Part shown: in pieces, positions 28,239 to 37,672 of the stretch
Position numbering within the stretch: the stretch's first letter is position 1
Layout: each line of letters starts with the position of its first letter
DNA from: Dehalococcoidia bacterium
GTDB lineage: Bacteria > Chloroflexota > Dehalococcoidia > Tepidiformales > Tepidiformaceae
Direction of reading: 5' to 3'
Length of the DNA: 64,000 bases
Assembly (NCBI GenBank): GCA_020853755.1
Contig: JADYYG010000003.1
Location: forward strand, 36,552-100,551
Program-made: the position numbers and the translations under genes
The notes under the pieces: model-generated
Databases searched by the model: none
What the model was told of the DNA's origin: nothing
What the model saw: the letters and a program-made list of their open reading frames with translations, nothing else

Positions 28239-29092
28239 AACGCGAGGTCGAGTGAGATGTCGAGGGCACGGGCGCTGTGCGTGAGCGCCCCCACGGAGAT
28301 TGCATCGACGCCGGTCGCAGCGATCGCCCTGACCGTCGTGAGGCTTACTCCGCCGCTCGCTTCGAGTTTCGCCCGGCCCGCCACGCGCTGCACCGCTTCC
28401 CGCATGGCCAACGTGTCCATGTTGTCCAGCAAGATCCATTCGGGGTTGGCCGCCAGCGCTGCATCAAGCTGATCCAGCGAGTCGATTTCGATTTCTACCG
28501 GGATGCCCGGCGTCCTTCGGCGGATGGCCTCGACGCCATCCTTCAGGCTCTGCTCCATCCGCGCCAGCGCCTCGCGGTGGTTGTCCTTCACCATCGCCAT
28601 GGCGGCGAGGTCGCGCCGGTGATTTGTCCCGCCGCCGCAACGCACGGAGTACTTTTCGAAGTCTCGTAGGCCGGGCGTGGTCTTCCGAGTGTCGAGGATG
28701 ACCGCGTGTGTTCCCTCGACGGCCGAGACGAAGCGGTTCGTGAGTGTGGCGACCCCGGACATGCGCTGAAGGAAGTTGAGGGCGACTCGCTCAGCCCGCA
28801 GCATGCCCTGGACGAGACCGGTGACCTCAGCCAGCACAGTTCCGGTGGTGAACGCGCCACTCTCGGGAACGTGCACATTCAGTTCCGCTTCGGGGTCGAG
28901 CTGACGGAAGGCTTCGAGCGCCACCGGCATCCCGGCGAGGATCCCGTCCTCTTTGGCAAGGAACGTCGCCGTGCCCCTCAGGCGGGGGGACACGGTCGCG
29001 AGCGTCGTCGCGTCCTCGAAGGCGTGGTCCTCGTCGAGGGTGTTCCGGACGAGGCGGGCGATGAGTCCGGGGTCGAGCGGCTCAGGGCTCAC
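28235..29092 (-). CDS. nadC: Nicotinate-nucleotide pyrophosphorylase (carboxylating)
   Basis: Makes nicotinate mononucleotide from quinolinate and PRPP in NAD synthesis. 285 residues. GTG at 29092 is chosen: it lies inside the last codons of nadB and gives the normal N terminus (PLDPGLIARLVRNTLDED). Signatures: LNFLQRMSGVATLTNRFV (about 107-124), ILDTRKTTPGLRDFEKYSVR (about 133-152) with PRPP/quinolinate-binding basic residues, and EASGGVSLTTVRAIAATGVD (about 246-265). nadA is not in the window. Confidence 0.95.
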   Translation of the reverse strand: MSPEPLDPGLIARLVRNTLDEDHAFEDATTLATVSPRLRGTATFLAKEDGILAGMPVALEAFRQLDPEAELNVHVPESGAFTTGTVLAEVTGLVQGMLRAERVALNFLQRMSGVATLTNRFVSAVEGTHAVILDTRKTTPGLRDFEKYSVRCGGGTNHRRDLAAMAMVKDNHREALARMEQSLKDGVEAIRRRTPGIPVEIEIDSLDQLDAALAANPEWILLDNMDTLAMREAVQRVAGRAKLEASGGVSLTTVRAIAATGVDAISVGALTHSARALDISLDLAF

Positions 29093-30605
29093 GCTTCCAC
29101 ACCTGCTGCCTCTTCCAGTGCTGGTCGTCGCGGTCCGGGAAGTCATTCCGGTAGTGGCCCCCACGGCTCTCGGTACGCTCAAGGGCGGCGTTGAGCATCA
29201 GGGCGGCGAGCACCGCCATCTGGCGGCACTCGTGGCTGGCGCGCGTGGCCAGCGGTTTCGCGTTCTCCCAACTGGCGACCGTGGCGATGCCCTCACGAAG
29301 CCCGGCGCCATCCCGTTCGATGCCCGCGCAGCGCCACATCATGTCCTGGACAGCGGTGTGACTCGGTGCGACACCGGGCGGTGGCTTGACCGTGACGGCC
29401 CGCGGGGAAGGTGCGGCCGCGCCTCGTTCGCCGGATTCGATGTGTTCGACCACACGTTTGCCGAAGACCACTGTCTCCATCAGCGAATTGCTGGCGAGCC
29501 GGTTCGCGCCGTGGACGCCTGTGCAGGCCACTTCCCCGCATGCGTAGAGGCCCTCAACGGTCGTCCGTCCCCAGACGTCGGTGCGGACGCCGCCCATCAG
29601 GTAGTGGGCGGCCGGCGCGACCGGGATGGGGTTGGAGCGCATATCGATGCCGACGCCCTTGCAGAATGCGTAGATCGCGGGGAAGCGCGCCGCGAGGTCC
29701 ACCGACTTCAGCCCGGTGCAATCGAGCAGCACCGAATCCCAGCCGCCGGAGCGCATCTCGGTGACGATAGCGCGGGCCACCACGTCCCGGGGCGCGAGGT
29801 CCTTCAGGGGATGGTAACGCGACATAAACGCTTCCCCCACCGGGTTGCGAAGGACAGCCCCTTCGCCGCGCACCGCTTCGGAAATCAGGAACGGCGGCGC
29901 ATCGGACAGGTGGAGGGCGGTGGGATGGAACTGGTAGAACTCGATATCGGCAATCTCTGCGCCGGCATCCAGTCCGAGGGCGATGCCATCGCCGGTGGCG
30001 ACGTCGGGGTTCGTGGTGTACGTGAACATACGGCCCGCGCCGCCAGTCGCGAGGAGAACGTTGCTCGTCTCGTAGGTTTCCACGTCGCCGGTCTGCAACG
30101 CCAGGGCTTCGACTCCCTTGATACGGCCCCGTTCGACGAGCAATCGCGTCGCCAGCGTGTGGTCGAGCACGGTTATTGAGGGGTCGGCGACGGCCGCGGT
30201 GAGGGCGGTCTCGATTTCGGCACCGGTGCGGTCTCCCCCGGCGTGGAGGATACGGGAGTGGCTGTGCGCAGCCTCGCGGCCTAGCGCGACTTCGCCGCCG
30301 AGCGAATCGAAGGCCACACCGTAATCGACGAGGTCGCGGATGCGGGCCGGCGCTTCGGCGCAGAGCACGCGTGCGGCCGCTTCGTCGACGAGGCCGTCGC
30401 CTGCCGCGATGGTGTCGGCAAGGTGCTGTTCCGGTGAGTCCAGCGGGCCAACCGCGGCGGCGATGCCGCCCTGCGCCCAGCGCGTGTTGCAGTCGTCGAT
30501 GCTGCCCTTCGTGAGGACGATAACCGGGCCGAGCTTGCGCGCTTCGAGGGCGACGAACAGGCCCGATATTCCGCTGCCGATGATGACGAGAGGAGCGCTG
30601 GTCAC
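29082..30605 (-). CDS. nadB: L-aspartate oxidase
   Basis: FAD enzyme oxidising L-aspartate to iminoaspartate, first step of de novo NAD synthesis. 507 residues from GTG at 30605, which places the FAD motif VIIGSGISGLFVALEA at about 7-22; upstream codons are not protein-like. GREAAHSHSRILHAGGDRTG (about 111-130) and PAAHYLMGGVRTDVWGRTTV (about 331-350) are succinate dehydrogenase/fumarate reductase-family signatures, and ACGEVACTGVHGANRLASNS (about 355-374) binds FAD and substrate. Overlaps nadC by 11 nt, so the two are coupled. Confidence 0.96.
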   Translation of the reverse strand: MTSAPLVIIGSGISGLFVALEARKLGPVIVLTKGSIDDCNTRWAQGGIAAAVGPLDSPEQHLADTIAAGDGLVDEAAARVLCAEAPARIRDLVDYGVAFDSLGGEVALGREAAHSHSRILHAGGDRTGAEIETALTAAVADPSITVLDHTLATRLLVERGRIKGVEALALQTGDVETYETSNVLLATGGAGRMFTYTTNPDVATGDGIALGLDAGAEIADIEFYQFHPTALHLSDAPPFLISEAVRGEGAVLRNPVGEAFMSRYHPLKDLAPRDVVARAIVTEMRSGGWDSVLLDCTGLKSVDLAARFPAIYAFCKGVGIDMRSNPIPVAPAAHYLMGGVRTDVWGRTTVEGLYACGEVACTGVHGANRLASNSLMETVVFGKRVVEHIESGERGAAAPSPRAVTVKPPPGVAPSHTAVQDMMWRCAGIERDGAGLREGIATVASWENAKPLATRASHECRQMAVLAALMLNAALERTESRGGHYRNDFPDRDDQHWKRQQVWKREP

Positions 30606-30697
30606 TGGCCGGGCCCGGCGTTCGGGCTGTGTCGATGCATGACTTAGTGTAGATCGGACACGAAGTAGCAGCGCAAGCGCGCCAACGGCCGTGGCGC

Positions 30698-30703
30698 TAT
30701 ACA
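30698..30703 (+). promoter_or_regulatory. Candidate -10 box for def-eno operon
   Basis: TATACA lies 33 nt before the def start in the nadB/def divergent region; no convincing -35 is seen. Confidence 0.3.
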
Positions 30704-30736
30704 CTCGTCGAGCGCAAACACCCCCGGAGCAGGTTC

Positions 30737-31231
30737 TTGGCCATCATTCCCATTCGCCGTGCGGGCGACCCGGTGCTTCGCGAGAAGGCCCGGCGCATTC
30801 GGACCGTCGACAAGTCGCTCATGAAGCTCATCGAAGACATGTGGGAGACCATGTACGACGCCCCGGGCGTGGGCCTGGCGGCGCCGCAAATCGGCATCTC
30901 GCTCCGGCTCGTCGTGATCGATGTTGGCGACGACAATCCGATCGCCCTCGTGAACCCGGAAATCGTGAAGAGAAGCGGGCAGCGGCAGTGTGACGAAGGG
31001 TGCCTCTCGGTGCCGGGGTACCGCGGCGAAATCACGCGCTCCCGCAAGGTCCTCGCCCAGGGCCTGGACCCGTACACCGGCAAGGAAGTCCGCATCAAGG
31101 CAGAAGACAACCTGCTGGCCGAAGCGCTCGAACATGAGATCGACCACGTGAACGGCATCCTCTACATCGACTACCTGCCGAGCCCCGACGCGCTGGTTCC
31201 ACTCACCGACGCCCCTGAAGTGCACGCCTGA
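30737..31231 (+). CDS. def: Peptide deformylase
   Basis: Removes the formyl group from initiator methionine of new proteins. 164 residues. The start is TTG at 30737, with GGAGCAGG upstream; no ATG fits the conserved N terminus. Motif 1 is GVGLAAPQIG (about 45-54), motif 2 EGCLSVPGYRG (about 88-98) with the metal Cys, motif 3 EALEHEIDHVNGILY (about 131-145) with HExxH. First gene of a run with eno 9 nt downstream. Confidence 0.95.
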   Translation: MAIIPIRRAGDPVLREKARRIRTVDKSLMKLIEDMWETMYDAPGVGLAAPQIGISLRLVVIDVGDDNPIALVNPEIVKRSGQRQCDEGCLSVPGYRGEITRSRKVLAQGLDPYTGKEVRIKAEDNLLAEALEHEIDHVNGILYIDYLPSPDALVPLTDAPEVHA

Positions 31232-32593
<1,362 letters not shown>

Positions 32594-32594
32594 G

Positions 32595-33191
32595 ATGAAA
32601 CCGGAACTCCGGGCCATCGCCGACCGCCTGATCTACGAGCAGGCGACGCTGAAGCACATGGTGGCGCTCGCCCCGGAAGATGCAATGCGGCGCCCGGCTG
32701 GCGACGGCACTGCCGGCGAGACCTTCGGGCATCTCGCGGCGGGCATGAGCGCCTGCGCCGCGGCACTGGAGCGCTGGTTGGCCGGCGGCGGCCCGCTCGT
32801 GCTGGGCAACGGGTGCGAGCTGGCAACCTCGTCCACAGATCCGCTCCCGGGGGCCACGCGGTTGGATGTCACCCGCGCGCTCGGCAGCGGCCTCGTGAGC
32901 CTCATCGCCGCACTTGGCAGAGTTCCTGACGCGCACCTCGATCCTGACCCCGACGGCGTGAACGCGCTCGATGCCCTGCGTGGCTTCGGCGAACATGCGA
33001 CCGGTCATGCCATCGAACTCATCGAGGCGCTCCCCGAAGTGCGGATGGACCCCCTCGTTCTGAACTGGGTCCTCGCCGCAGACTTCCCGGATGCGAAGTC
33101 GCAAGCGTGGCAGCGGTCACTCTTCGAAGAGGTGCAGGAGCATCTCGCCTCCCTGCCCGACGAAGAGTTGGACGACGAGGACGAGGAGTGA
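32595..33191 (+). CDS. DinB-like four-helix protein (tentative)
   Basis: 198 residues from ATG one base after the eno stop. All-helical by composition, opening MKPELRAIADRLIYEQATLK. The His residues in FGHLAAGM (about 46-53) and FGEHATGHAIELIEA (about 131-145) are spaced as in the metal site of DinB/YfiT-type bundles. C terminus is very acidic (LPDEELDDEDEE). Its stop overlaps the next gene start (GTGA). Function unknown; family call from pattern only. Confidence 0.6.
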   Translation: MKPELRAIADRLIYEQATLKHMVALAPEDAMRRPAGDGTAGETFGHLAAGMSACAAALERWLAGGGPLVLGNGCELATSSTDPLPGATRLDVTRALGSGLVSLIAALGRVPDAHLDPDPDGVNALDALRGFGEHATGHAIELIEALPEVRMDPLVLNWVLAADFPDAKSQAWQRSLFEEVQEHLASLPDEELDDEDEE

Positions 33192-33760
33192 CGTCCCGTG
33201 TTGTGCTCGACGTCATGGCCGAACTGGATGGCCACCGGGAGCGGTTTGAGGCGTTCTGCAGGTCACTGACGGCCGAACAACTGGGGCGGCCCGTGCCTGC
33301 CAGCGCATGGATTGTCCGGGACTTCATCGCGCACCTGGCAACGATTGACGGGCCGGTGGGCCAGATGTTCGAGGCCCTTCATGGCGGCCACGCGGGGAGC
33401 CTCCGGAACCCGGATGGCGGTTCGTTCGACGTTGACCGTTGGAACGACCGCCAGGTCGAACAGCGGCGGGACTGGGGACTGGAGGACGTGCTCGCCGAGG
33501 CTGCGAGGCAACGTGCCGCGCTGCGCAACACGCTCCTCACGCTGACCGATGAGGACCTCGCGAGAACGCTCGACTTCGCCGGTGATGGGAAGCGTCCGCC
33601 GGCGAAGGTGCCGTTCGGCTCGTACCTGCGCGGATGGTGCAAGCACGACCCGATGCATGCGATGGACATGTCTCGCGCGCTGCCAGAGCGCCAGGCGGAA
33701 CTGGGGCCGTGGTTCGATGACCCTGCAGTCCGGGCCTACCAGAAAGCGATGAATCCCTGA
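33188..33760 (+). CDS. DinB/maleylpyruvate-isomerase-N-like protein
   Basis: 190 residues, GTG start overlapping the preceding stop. The pattern VMAELDGHRERFEAFCRSLT, then WIVRDFIAHLATIDGPVGQM (about 40-59) with a helix-borne His, and GWCKHDPMHAMDMSRALPER (about 154-173) with two more His, matches the metal triad of DinB-fold thiol-dependent isomerases and transferases. Residues LNTLLTLTDEDLARTLDF-like in the middle are typical of this superfamily. Substrate unknown. Coupled to both neighbours, so one operon with eno. Confidence 0.7.
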   Translation: MTSRVVLDVMAELDGHRERFEAFCRSLTAEQLGRPVPASAWIVRDFIAHLATIDGPVGQMFEALHGGHAGSLRNPDGGSFDVDRWNDRQVEQRRDWGLEDVLAEAARQRAALRNTLLTLTDEDLARTLDFAGDGKRPPAKVPFGSYLRGWCKHDPMHAMDMSRALPERQAELGPWFDDPAVRAYQKAMNP

Positions 33761-34614
33761 TGCGCGTCTCGCCGCCGAAAGTGTTCCCGGGGGCCACCGG
33801 CGCCGCGAAGCCGCCCGCGGACGCCGCGGGCAGTGCGGATGCCTTCCGCCAGGCAGGATTCGTCCTCGGCGAGGAGGTCGAACTCGTGTTGGCCGGGCTC
33901 AACCTGGAGGGTGCGGCCGCGCAGCAGGCATCGGCCCCGGCGCGCCGCACGCAGAAGATGGTCTCGGCCCTGGGACTCTGGTCGCGTTCGTGGCTGGCGC
34001 GGCTGGAAGCGCTCCACGCGCTCCAATGGGGTAACTACAGTGCCGCCGCAGCCCTCGTGCGAAGCGCCGCCGACTACCAGGCCAGCATGCTCTACCTGCT
34101 CCAGACGGGGTCCGCCGAGTGGGAAGAGTGGCTGTCTGATGGAGGCGTCAGGATTGCGACGGCGGAGCACGCAACCGAGTTCCGGCTCCACGCGTTCCGG
34201 GCAGGTGAGGTGCTCGCCGCTCACGAAACCCTCGGGCGCATCTATCGCGTTAGCACCGATCTTTCGCTGTCGCACTTCGGTTCGACGCTGATGTTCGCCG
34301 GCGCCGGTTCGGCCCCGGATCATATCGAGATGACCTTCGGCGACCGCGACTTTCACGTGGGCCTCGCCGAACTGGTTGTCGGCTGGCTGCTCGATCTAGG
34401 CGCCGCTCTGTGCGAATCCCTCGCCAGCTTCGAAGGTGTGTCCGGGCCAGATGTGGAGGGCGCCCGGGCGAAATGGTCTGAGCGTGCTACGAAGACGTCC
34501 TCCAGTTCCAGCCGGTGCCGCGTGGAGACGCTGGAAACCGACGGTGGGCGGCGGTACCTGGTGGTGAACTGGCGACGCGAGCCACGCTCGGCGGCGAAGC
34601 GGCTGCTCCTCTGA
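33760..34614 (+). CDS. Hypothetical protein
   Basis: 284 residues, ATG overlapping the previous stop (TGATG). Residues 1-70 are Ala/Pro-rich and variable-looking. From about 70 to 230 the chain is helical and Trp-rich (SALGLWSRSWLARLEALHAL; EWEEWLSDGG; VGLAELVVGWLLDLGAALCE), and the end is charged with a Ser run. No signal, no clear membrane helix, no motif I can name. Last gene of the def-eno run. Confidence 0.55.
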   Translation: MRVSPPKVFPGATGAAKPPADAAGSADAFRQAGFVLGEEVELVLAGLNLEGAAAQQASAPARRTQKMVSALGLWSRSWLARLEALHALQWGNYSAAAALVRSAADYQASMLYLLQTGSAEWEEWLSDGGVRIATAEHATEFRLHAFRAGEVLAAHETLGRIYRVSTDLSLSHFGSTLMFAGAGSAPDHIEMTFGDRDFHVGLAELVVGWLLDLGAALCESLASFEGVSGPDVEGARAKWSERATKTSSSSSRCRVETLETDGGRRYLVVNWRREPRSAAKRLLL

Positions 34615-34651
34615 ACTCCCGCTAACCGGATCTCCGTGTACCATCGCCGGG

Positions 34652-35083
34652 ATGCGGCACTGGCTTCTTTTGACGACCGGTCTCCTCGTTCTCTGCTCTG
34701 CACTGCTCGCTGGCTGCGGGAACGGCGACGACACCCCGAAGGGGGGCGGGAGCGACGAAGACTACCTGCGCGCGATCTGCGCCGGCACGTCCGAGTTCTC
34801 GAACGCTCTCGTCAGCAAGTCCAACCCTGACGATATCGCGAAGGTCATCCAGGACTTCATCAAGGCGATGAAGGCGACCAATCCGCCGGCGGACCTCGTG
34901 AAGTACAACGAGCAGTTCATCAAGTACCTCGAGGATGCGGTTTCGGAACCGACATCGCTCGTGACACGAACGCCGCCGATGCCGGACAAGGATGCTGCCC
35001 GGCGCCTTGCCGCCTTGGAGCCTGGCATCAGCGAGTGCAAGGACGGGACATTCTTCACACGGGGCGCAACAGCCGCCCCCTGA
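34652..35083 (+). CDS. Small lipoprotein
   Basis: 143 residues. The N terminus MRHWLLLTTGLLVLCSALLAGC is a lipoprotein signal with lipobox LAGC and Cys at residue 22. A short Gly/Asp linker follows, then a helical domain with two further Cys (RAICAGTSEF, about 40-49, and ISECKDGTFF, about 127-136) that could form a disulfide. Likely anchored on the outer face of the membrane. No family recognised. Confidence 0.75.
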   Translation: MRHWLLLTTGLLVLCSALLAGCGNGDDTPKGGGSDEDYLRAICAGTSEFSNALVSKSNPDDIAKVIQDFIKAMKATNPPADLVKYNEQFIKYLEDAVSEPTSLVTRTPPMPDKDAARRLAALEPGISECKDGTFFTRGATAAP

Positions 35084-35107
35084 GCCTGACGTAGGGGCGA
35101 TGCTCGT

Positions 35108-35113
35108 TATACT
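35108..35113 (+). promoter_or_regulatory. Candidate -10 box for ilvE
   Basis: TATACT lies 37 nt before the ilvE ATG. The hexamer 17 nt upstream (CCTGAC) is only weakly -35-like. Confidence 0.4.
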
Positions 35114-35149
35114 CTGACCATACCCAGCACGCCGCCAGCGAGGAGAGCC

Positions 35150-36076
35150 ATGCCGACACCCTACGCCTACTTCCAGGGGAAGATCGTCCCGCTCAGCGAG
35201 GCCAAGATCGGCGTGATGACGCACGCCTTCAACTACGGCACCGCCGTGTTCGAAGGCGTCCGCGGCAACTGGAACGAGGAAAAGCAGACGGCGTACCTCT
35301 TCCGCCTTCGCGAGCACATGGAACGCCTCTGCCAGAGCGCGCATATCCTGGGCATGGAGGTGCGGGACTCCGTTGACCGGCTGTGCGAGATGGCCGTCGA
35401 AGTCGTCGAACGCAGCGGCTTCAGCGAGGACGTGTACCTTCGACCGATGGTGTACCTCTCCGGCGAAGTGCTCGGTGTGCGGCTCCACAACGTCGAGTGC
35501 GACACGCTCATCTTCCTCTCGCCGTTCCCGGCGTACCTTCCGGAGACCGCGCGTTGCCACACGAGCACGTGGCGGCGCGTGCAGGACACCGGTATCCCGC
35601 CGCGCGCGAAGGTCACCGGCATTTACGTGAACAGCGCACTGGCGAAGACCGAAGCGAACGCCAACGGCTTCGACGAGGCCATCATGCTGAACGAGAACGG
35701 CCATGTGTCCGAAGGCAGCGGCGAGAACATCTTCATGATTCGCCACGGTCAGCTGATCACACCCGGCCCGGCCGATAACGTGCTCGAAGGCATTACTGCC
35801 CGGAGCGTGATGCAGATGGCGAAGGACGACCTCGGCATCGAAGTTGTGCAGCGTGAAATCGACCGGACCGAACTCTATGTCGCGGATGAAGTGTTCATGA
35901 CCGGTACGGCGGCGCACCTCACGCCGATCGTTGAAGTTGACCGCCGTAAGGTTGGCTCCGGCGCACCGGGGCCAATCACGAGCAAGCTGAGCAACCTGTT
36001 CTACGACGCAATTCGCGGGCGAAGCGAGAAGTACGCTGCATGGTGCACCCCGGCACGCGTTCGAGTCGCCGGCTAG
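35150..36076 (+). CDS. ilvE: Branched-chain amino acid aminotransferase
   Basis: PLP enzyme for the last step of valine, leucine and isoleucine synthesis. 308 residues, family length. GTAVFEGVRG (about 30-39) and RLREHMERLCQSA (about 52-64) carry phosphate and substrate contacts. The Schiff-base Lys is in PRAKVTGIYVNSALAKTEA (about 151-169). EAIMLNENGHVSEGSGENIF (about 178-197) is the class IV aminotransferase signature. GAGGAG lies 6 nt upstream of the ATG. It acts downstream of the ilvC product elsewhere in this window. Confidence 0.95.
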   Translation: MPTPYAYFQGKIVPLSEAKIGVMTHAFNYGTAVFEGVRGNWNEEKQTAYLFRLREHMERLCQSAHILGMEVRDSVDRLCEMAVEVVERSGFSEDVYLRPMVYLSGEVLGVRLHNVECDTLIFLSPFPAYLPETARCHTSTWRRVQDTGIPPRAKVTGIYVNSALAKTEANANGFDEAIMLNENGHVSEGSGENIFMIRHGQLITPGPADNVLEGITARSVMQMAKDDLGIEVVQREIDRTELYVADEVFMTGTAAHLTPIVEVDRRKVGSGAPGPITSKLSNLFYDAIRGRSEKYAAWCTPARVRVAG

Positions 36077-36984
36077 GCCCTGTCGCCTTTCGCCCGCCCC
36101 GTGCTCTCGGCGTCATCGTCGGTGGCGGGCTCGCTGCATGGGCCGCAGTGGTGGCCGTACTGGCGGGCAGCGTCGCCTATGATTCTGGGGCCGAGTTCAA
36201 GGCATTCCTCGCCTGGGCAGTCGCAACGGTCGCGGTCATTCTTGGCGTGCTGTTTGCGAACTGGGCGTACGCCATCCATTCCCTTGCCTACGAAATCGAC
36301 CCGGCGAACCTGACAATTCGCTGGGGTTTCCGGCGCGTCATCGTGCCGATTTCCACCATCCAGCGGATGATTCCTGGCCGCACACTCGATGTCGCCCAGG
36401 TGAAGGGCCTCAACTGGTGGGGTTGCCACGTGGGCGTGGCTGACGTGAAGCGCATCGGCTACACACTCTTCTACTCGACCCACAGTACCCCGGATGAATT
36501 GCTCTACCTTGTCACGACAGGCCATGCCTTCGCCCTGACGGTGCTGGACCAGGCCGCTTTCGCCGAAGAGATCCAGGCCCGGGCCGCTGTCTCGCCCGTG
36601 GGCGAGTTCGACGAACTGCAGCGGTCGCTGGCGGGTGGCCCGGCTTCCCTCCCCTTCTGGCGCGACCGCGTATCCATGCTGGTGGTGGTCCTCTCGGGGC
36701 TGTTCTGCGCGGTCCTCGCCGGGTACGTCTCGGCGCGGTACCCCGGTCTGCCTCGCATCGTCGAACTCGGTTTCCCAGAACTTGGCGGACTCGTGCGCGT
36801 TGGCGACAAAACCGAGTTGCTGCGGATCGCCTACCTCGGGGTCGGTGTGCTCGCAGTCAATACGATTATGGGTATCGCGCTGCACGCCCGCGAGCGGGCT
36901 GCCGGGCTCTGGCTGTTTGCCGGGTCGGGAGTCATCCAGCTCGTGCTCATTGGCGCGGCGGTTGTGGCGTTCGCGCGCGCCTGA
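36040..36984 (+). CDS. Membrane protein with bacterial PH-like domain
   Basis: 314 residues; the start lies 37 nt inside ilvE. Two N-terminal membrane helices (about 22-45, 55-74) are followed by a soluble beta domain whose opening SLAYEIDPANLTIRWGFRRV and IVPISTIQRMIPG (about 80-113) match the bacterial Pleckstrin-homology pattern. Further helices lie at about 211-230 and 266-312. Function of such proteins is poorly known. Co-transcription with ilvE is likely from the overlap. Later starts are possible, since the first 20 residues are basic and unremarkable. Confidence 0.65.
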   Translation: MVHPGTRSSRRLGPVAFRPPRALGVIVGGGLAAWAAVVAVLAGSVAYDSGAEFKAFLAWAVATVAVILGVLFANWAYAIHSLAYEIDPANLTIRWGFRRVIVPISTIQRMIPGRTLDVAQVKGLNWWGCHVGVADVKRIGYTLFYSTHSTPDELLYLVTTGHAFALTVLDQAAFAEEIQARAAVSPVGEFDELQRSLAGGPASLPFWRDRVSMLVVVLSGLFCAVLAGYVSARYPGLPRIVELGFPELGGLVRVGDKTELLRIAYLGVGVLAVNTIMGIALHARERAAGLWLFAGSGVIQLVLIGAAVVAFARA

Positions 36985-37038
36985 GCTGCGGCTCATTCGC
37001 CGGAAGCCGAACCTCGCGATACCATCAGTGTTCGTTCC

Positions 37039-37113
37039 GCCCCCGTAGCTCAGCGGATAGAGTGTCGGCCTCCGGAGCCGAAGGCACAGGTTCGAGTCCT
37101 GTCGGGGGTACCA
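37039..37113 (+). tRNA. tRNA-Arg (anticodon CCG), CCA encoded
   Basis: The acceptor stem GCCCCCG/CGGGGGT closes with a G:U pair at its end. The D arm contains TAGCTCAGCGGATAGAG. The anticodon stem TCGGC/GCCGA holds loop CTCCGGA, giving anticodon CCG for CGG codons. The T arm contains GGTTCGAGTCC. Discriminator A and genomic CCA follow (37111-37113). Confidence 0.97.
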
Positions 37114-37126
37114 CTGTTCTGGGCGG

Positions 37127-37672
37127 TTATTCCCATTCCTCCGGCCAACGTTCGGGTGCTGCGAAATTCTCCACCGGGATGCGCGGGCGGGTTCCGGTGA
37201 CCGGGTCGCCCGAGGCCGTCGGGTAGCCGAACGCGATGACGTTCGCGACGACGTGCCCCGGTGGCAGCCCGAGGACATTCGCTGCTGCTTCCCCGTTGTG
37301 CATCGAGGCCGGGCAACTGGCGATTCCTTCGGACCACGCGGTGAGCATCATGTTCTGCGCCGCTCTGCCGGCATCGAACGGCCCCCGGAAGATGGCGAAC
37401 GGCGCTCCAACCAACCCGGCCTCAGGCACGAGAACAATCGCGACAGCTGCCTGGCAGGTCCGGACGTGCGGAGTGAAATCACCGCATTGAGAGAGACGGT
37501 CTTTCTGTGCCTGGTCCGTGACGATGATGAGCCGGACTGGTTGCGCCGCTTTCGCGCTGCCGGCCATCCGCGCTGCCTGGGTGATTCGGTCCAGCGCGCC
37601 CGGATCGAGTGGCCGGGTGGAGAACACCCTCGTGTCACGCTTGCTGGTGATCGTCCTGAAAACGTCGTTCAT
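37127..37672 (-). CDS. Nitroreductase-family FMN oxidoreductase
   Basis: 181 residues from ATG at 37672, with GGAGGA 7 nt upstream; this decides against the earlier TTG. The N terminus FRTITSKRDTRVFSTRPLD carries the conserved Arg cluster for FMN phosphate. FDAGRAAQNMMLTAWSEGIA (about 99-118) is the family helix, and VIAFGYPT (about 144-151) the last FMN strand. Shorter than most (about 190-220). Last gene of the leftward cluster, 14 nt from the 3' end of tRNA-Arg, and overlapping the cyclase-fusion gene by 4 nt. Substrate unknown; reactions on nitro groups or C=C bonds are known for relatives. Confidence 0.85.
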   Translation of the reverse strand: MNDVFRTITSKRDTRVFSTRPLDPGALDRITQAARMAGSAKAAQPVRLIIVTDQAQKDRLSQCGDFTPHVRTCQAAVAIVLVPEAGLVGAPFAIFRGPFDAGRAAQNMMLTAWSEGIASCPASMHNGEAAANVLGLPPGHVVANVIAFGYPTASGDPVTGTRPRIPVENFAAPERWPEEWE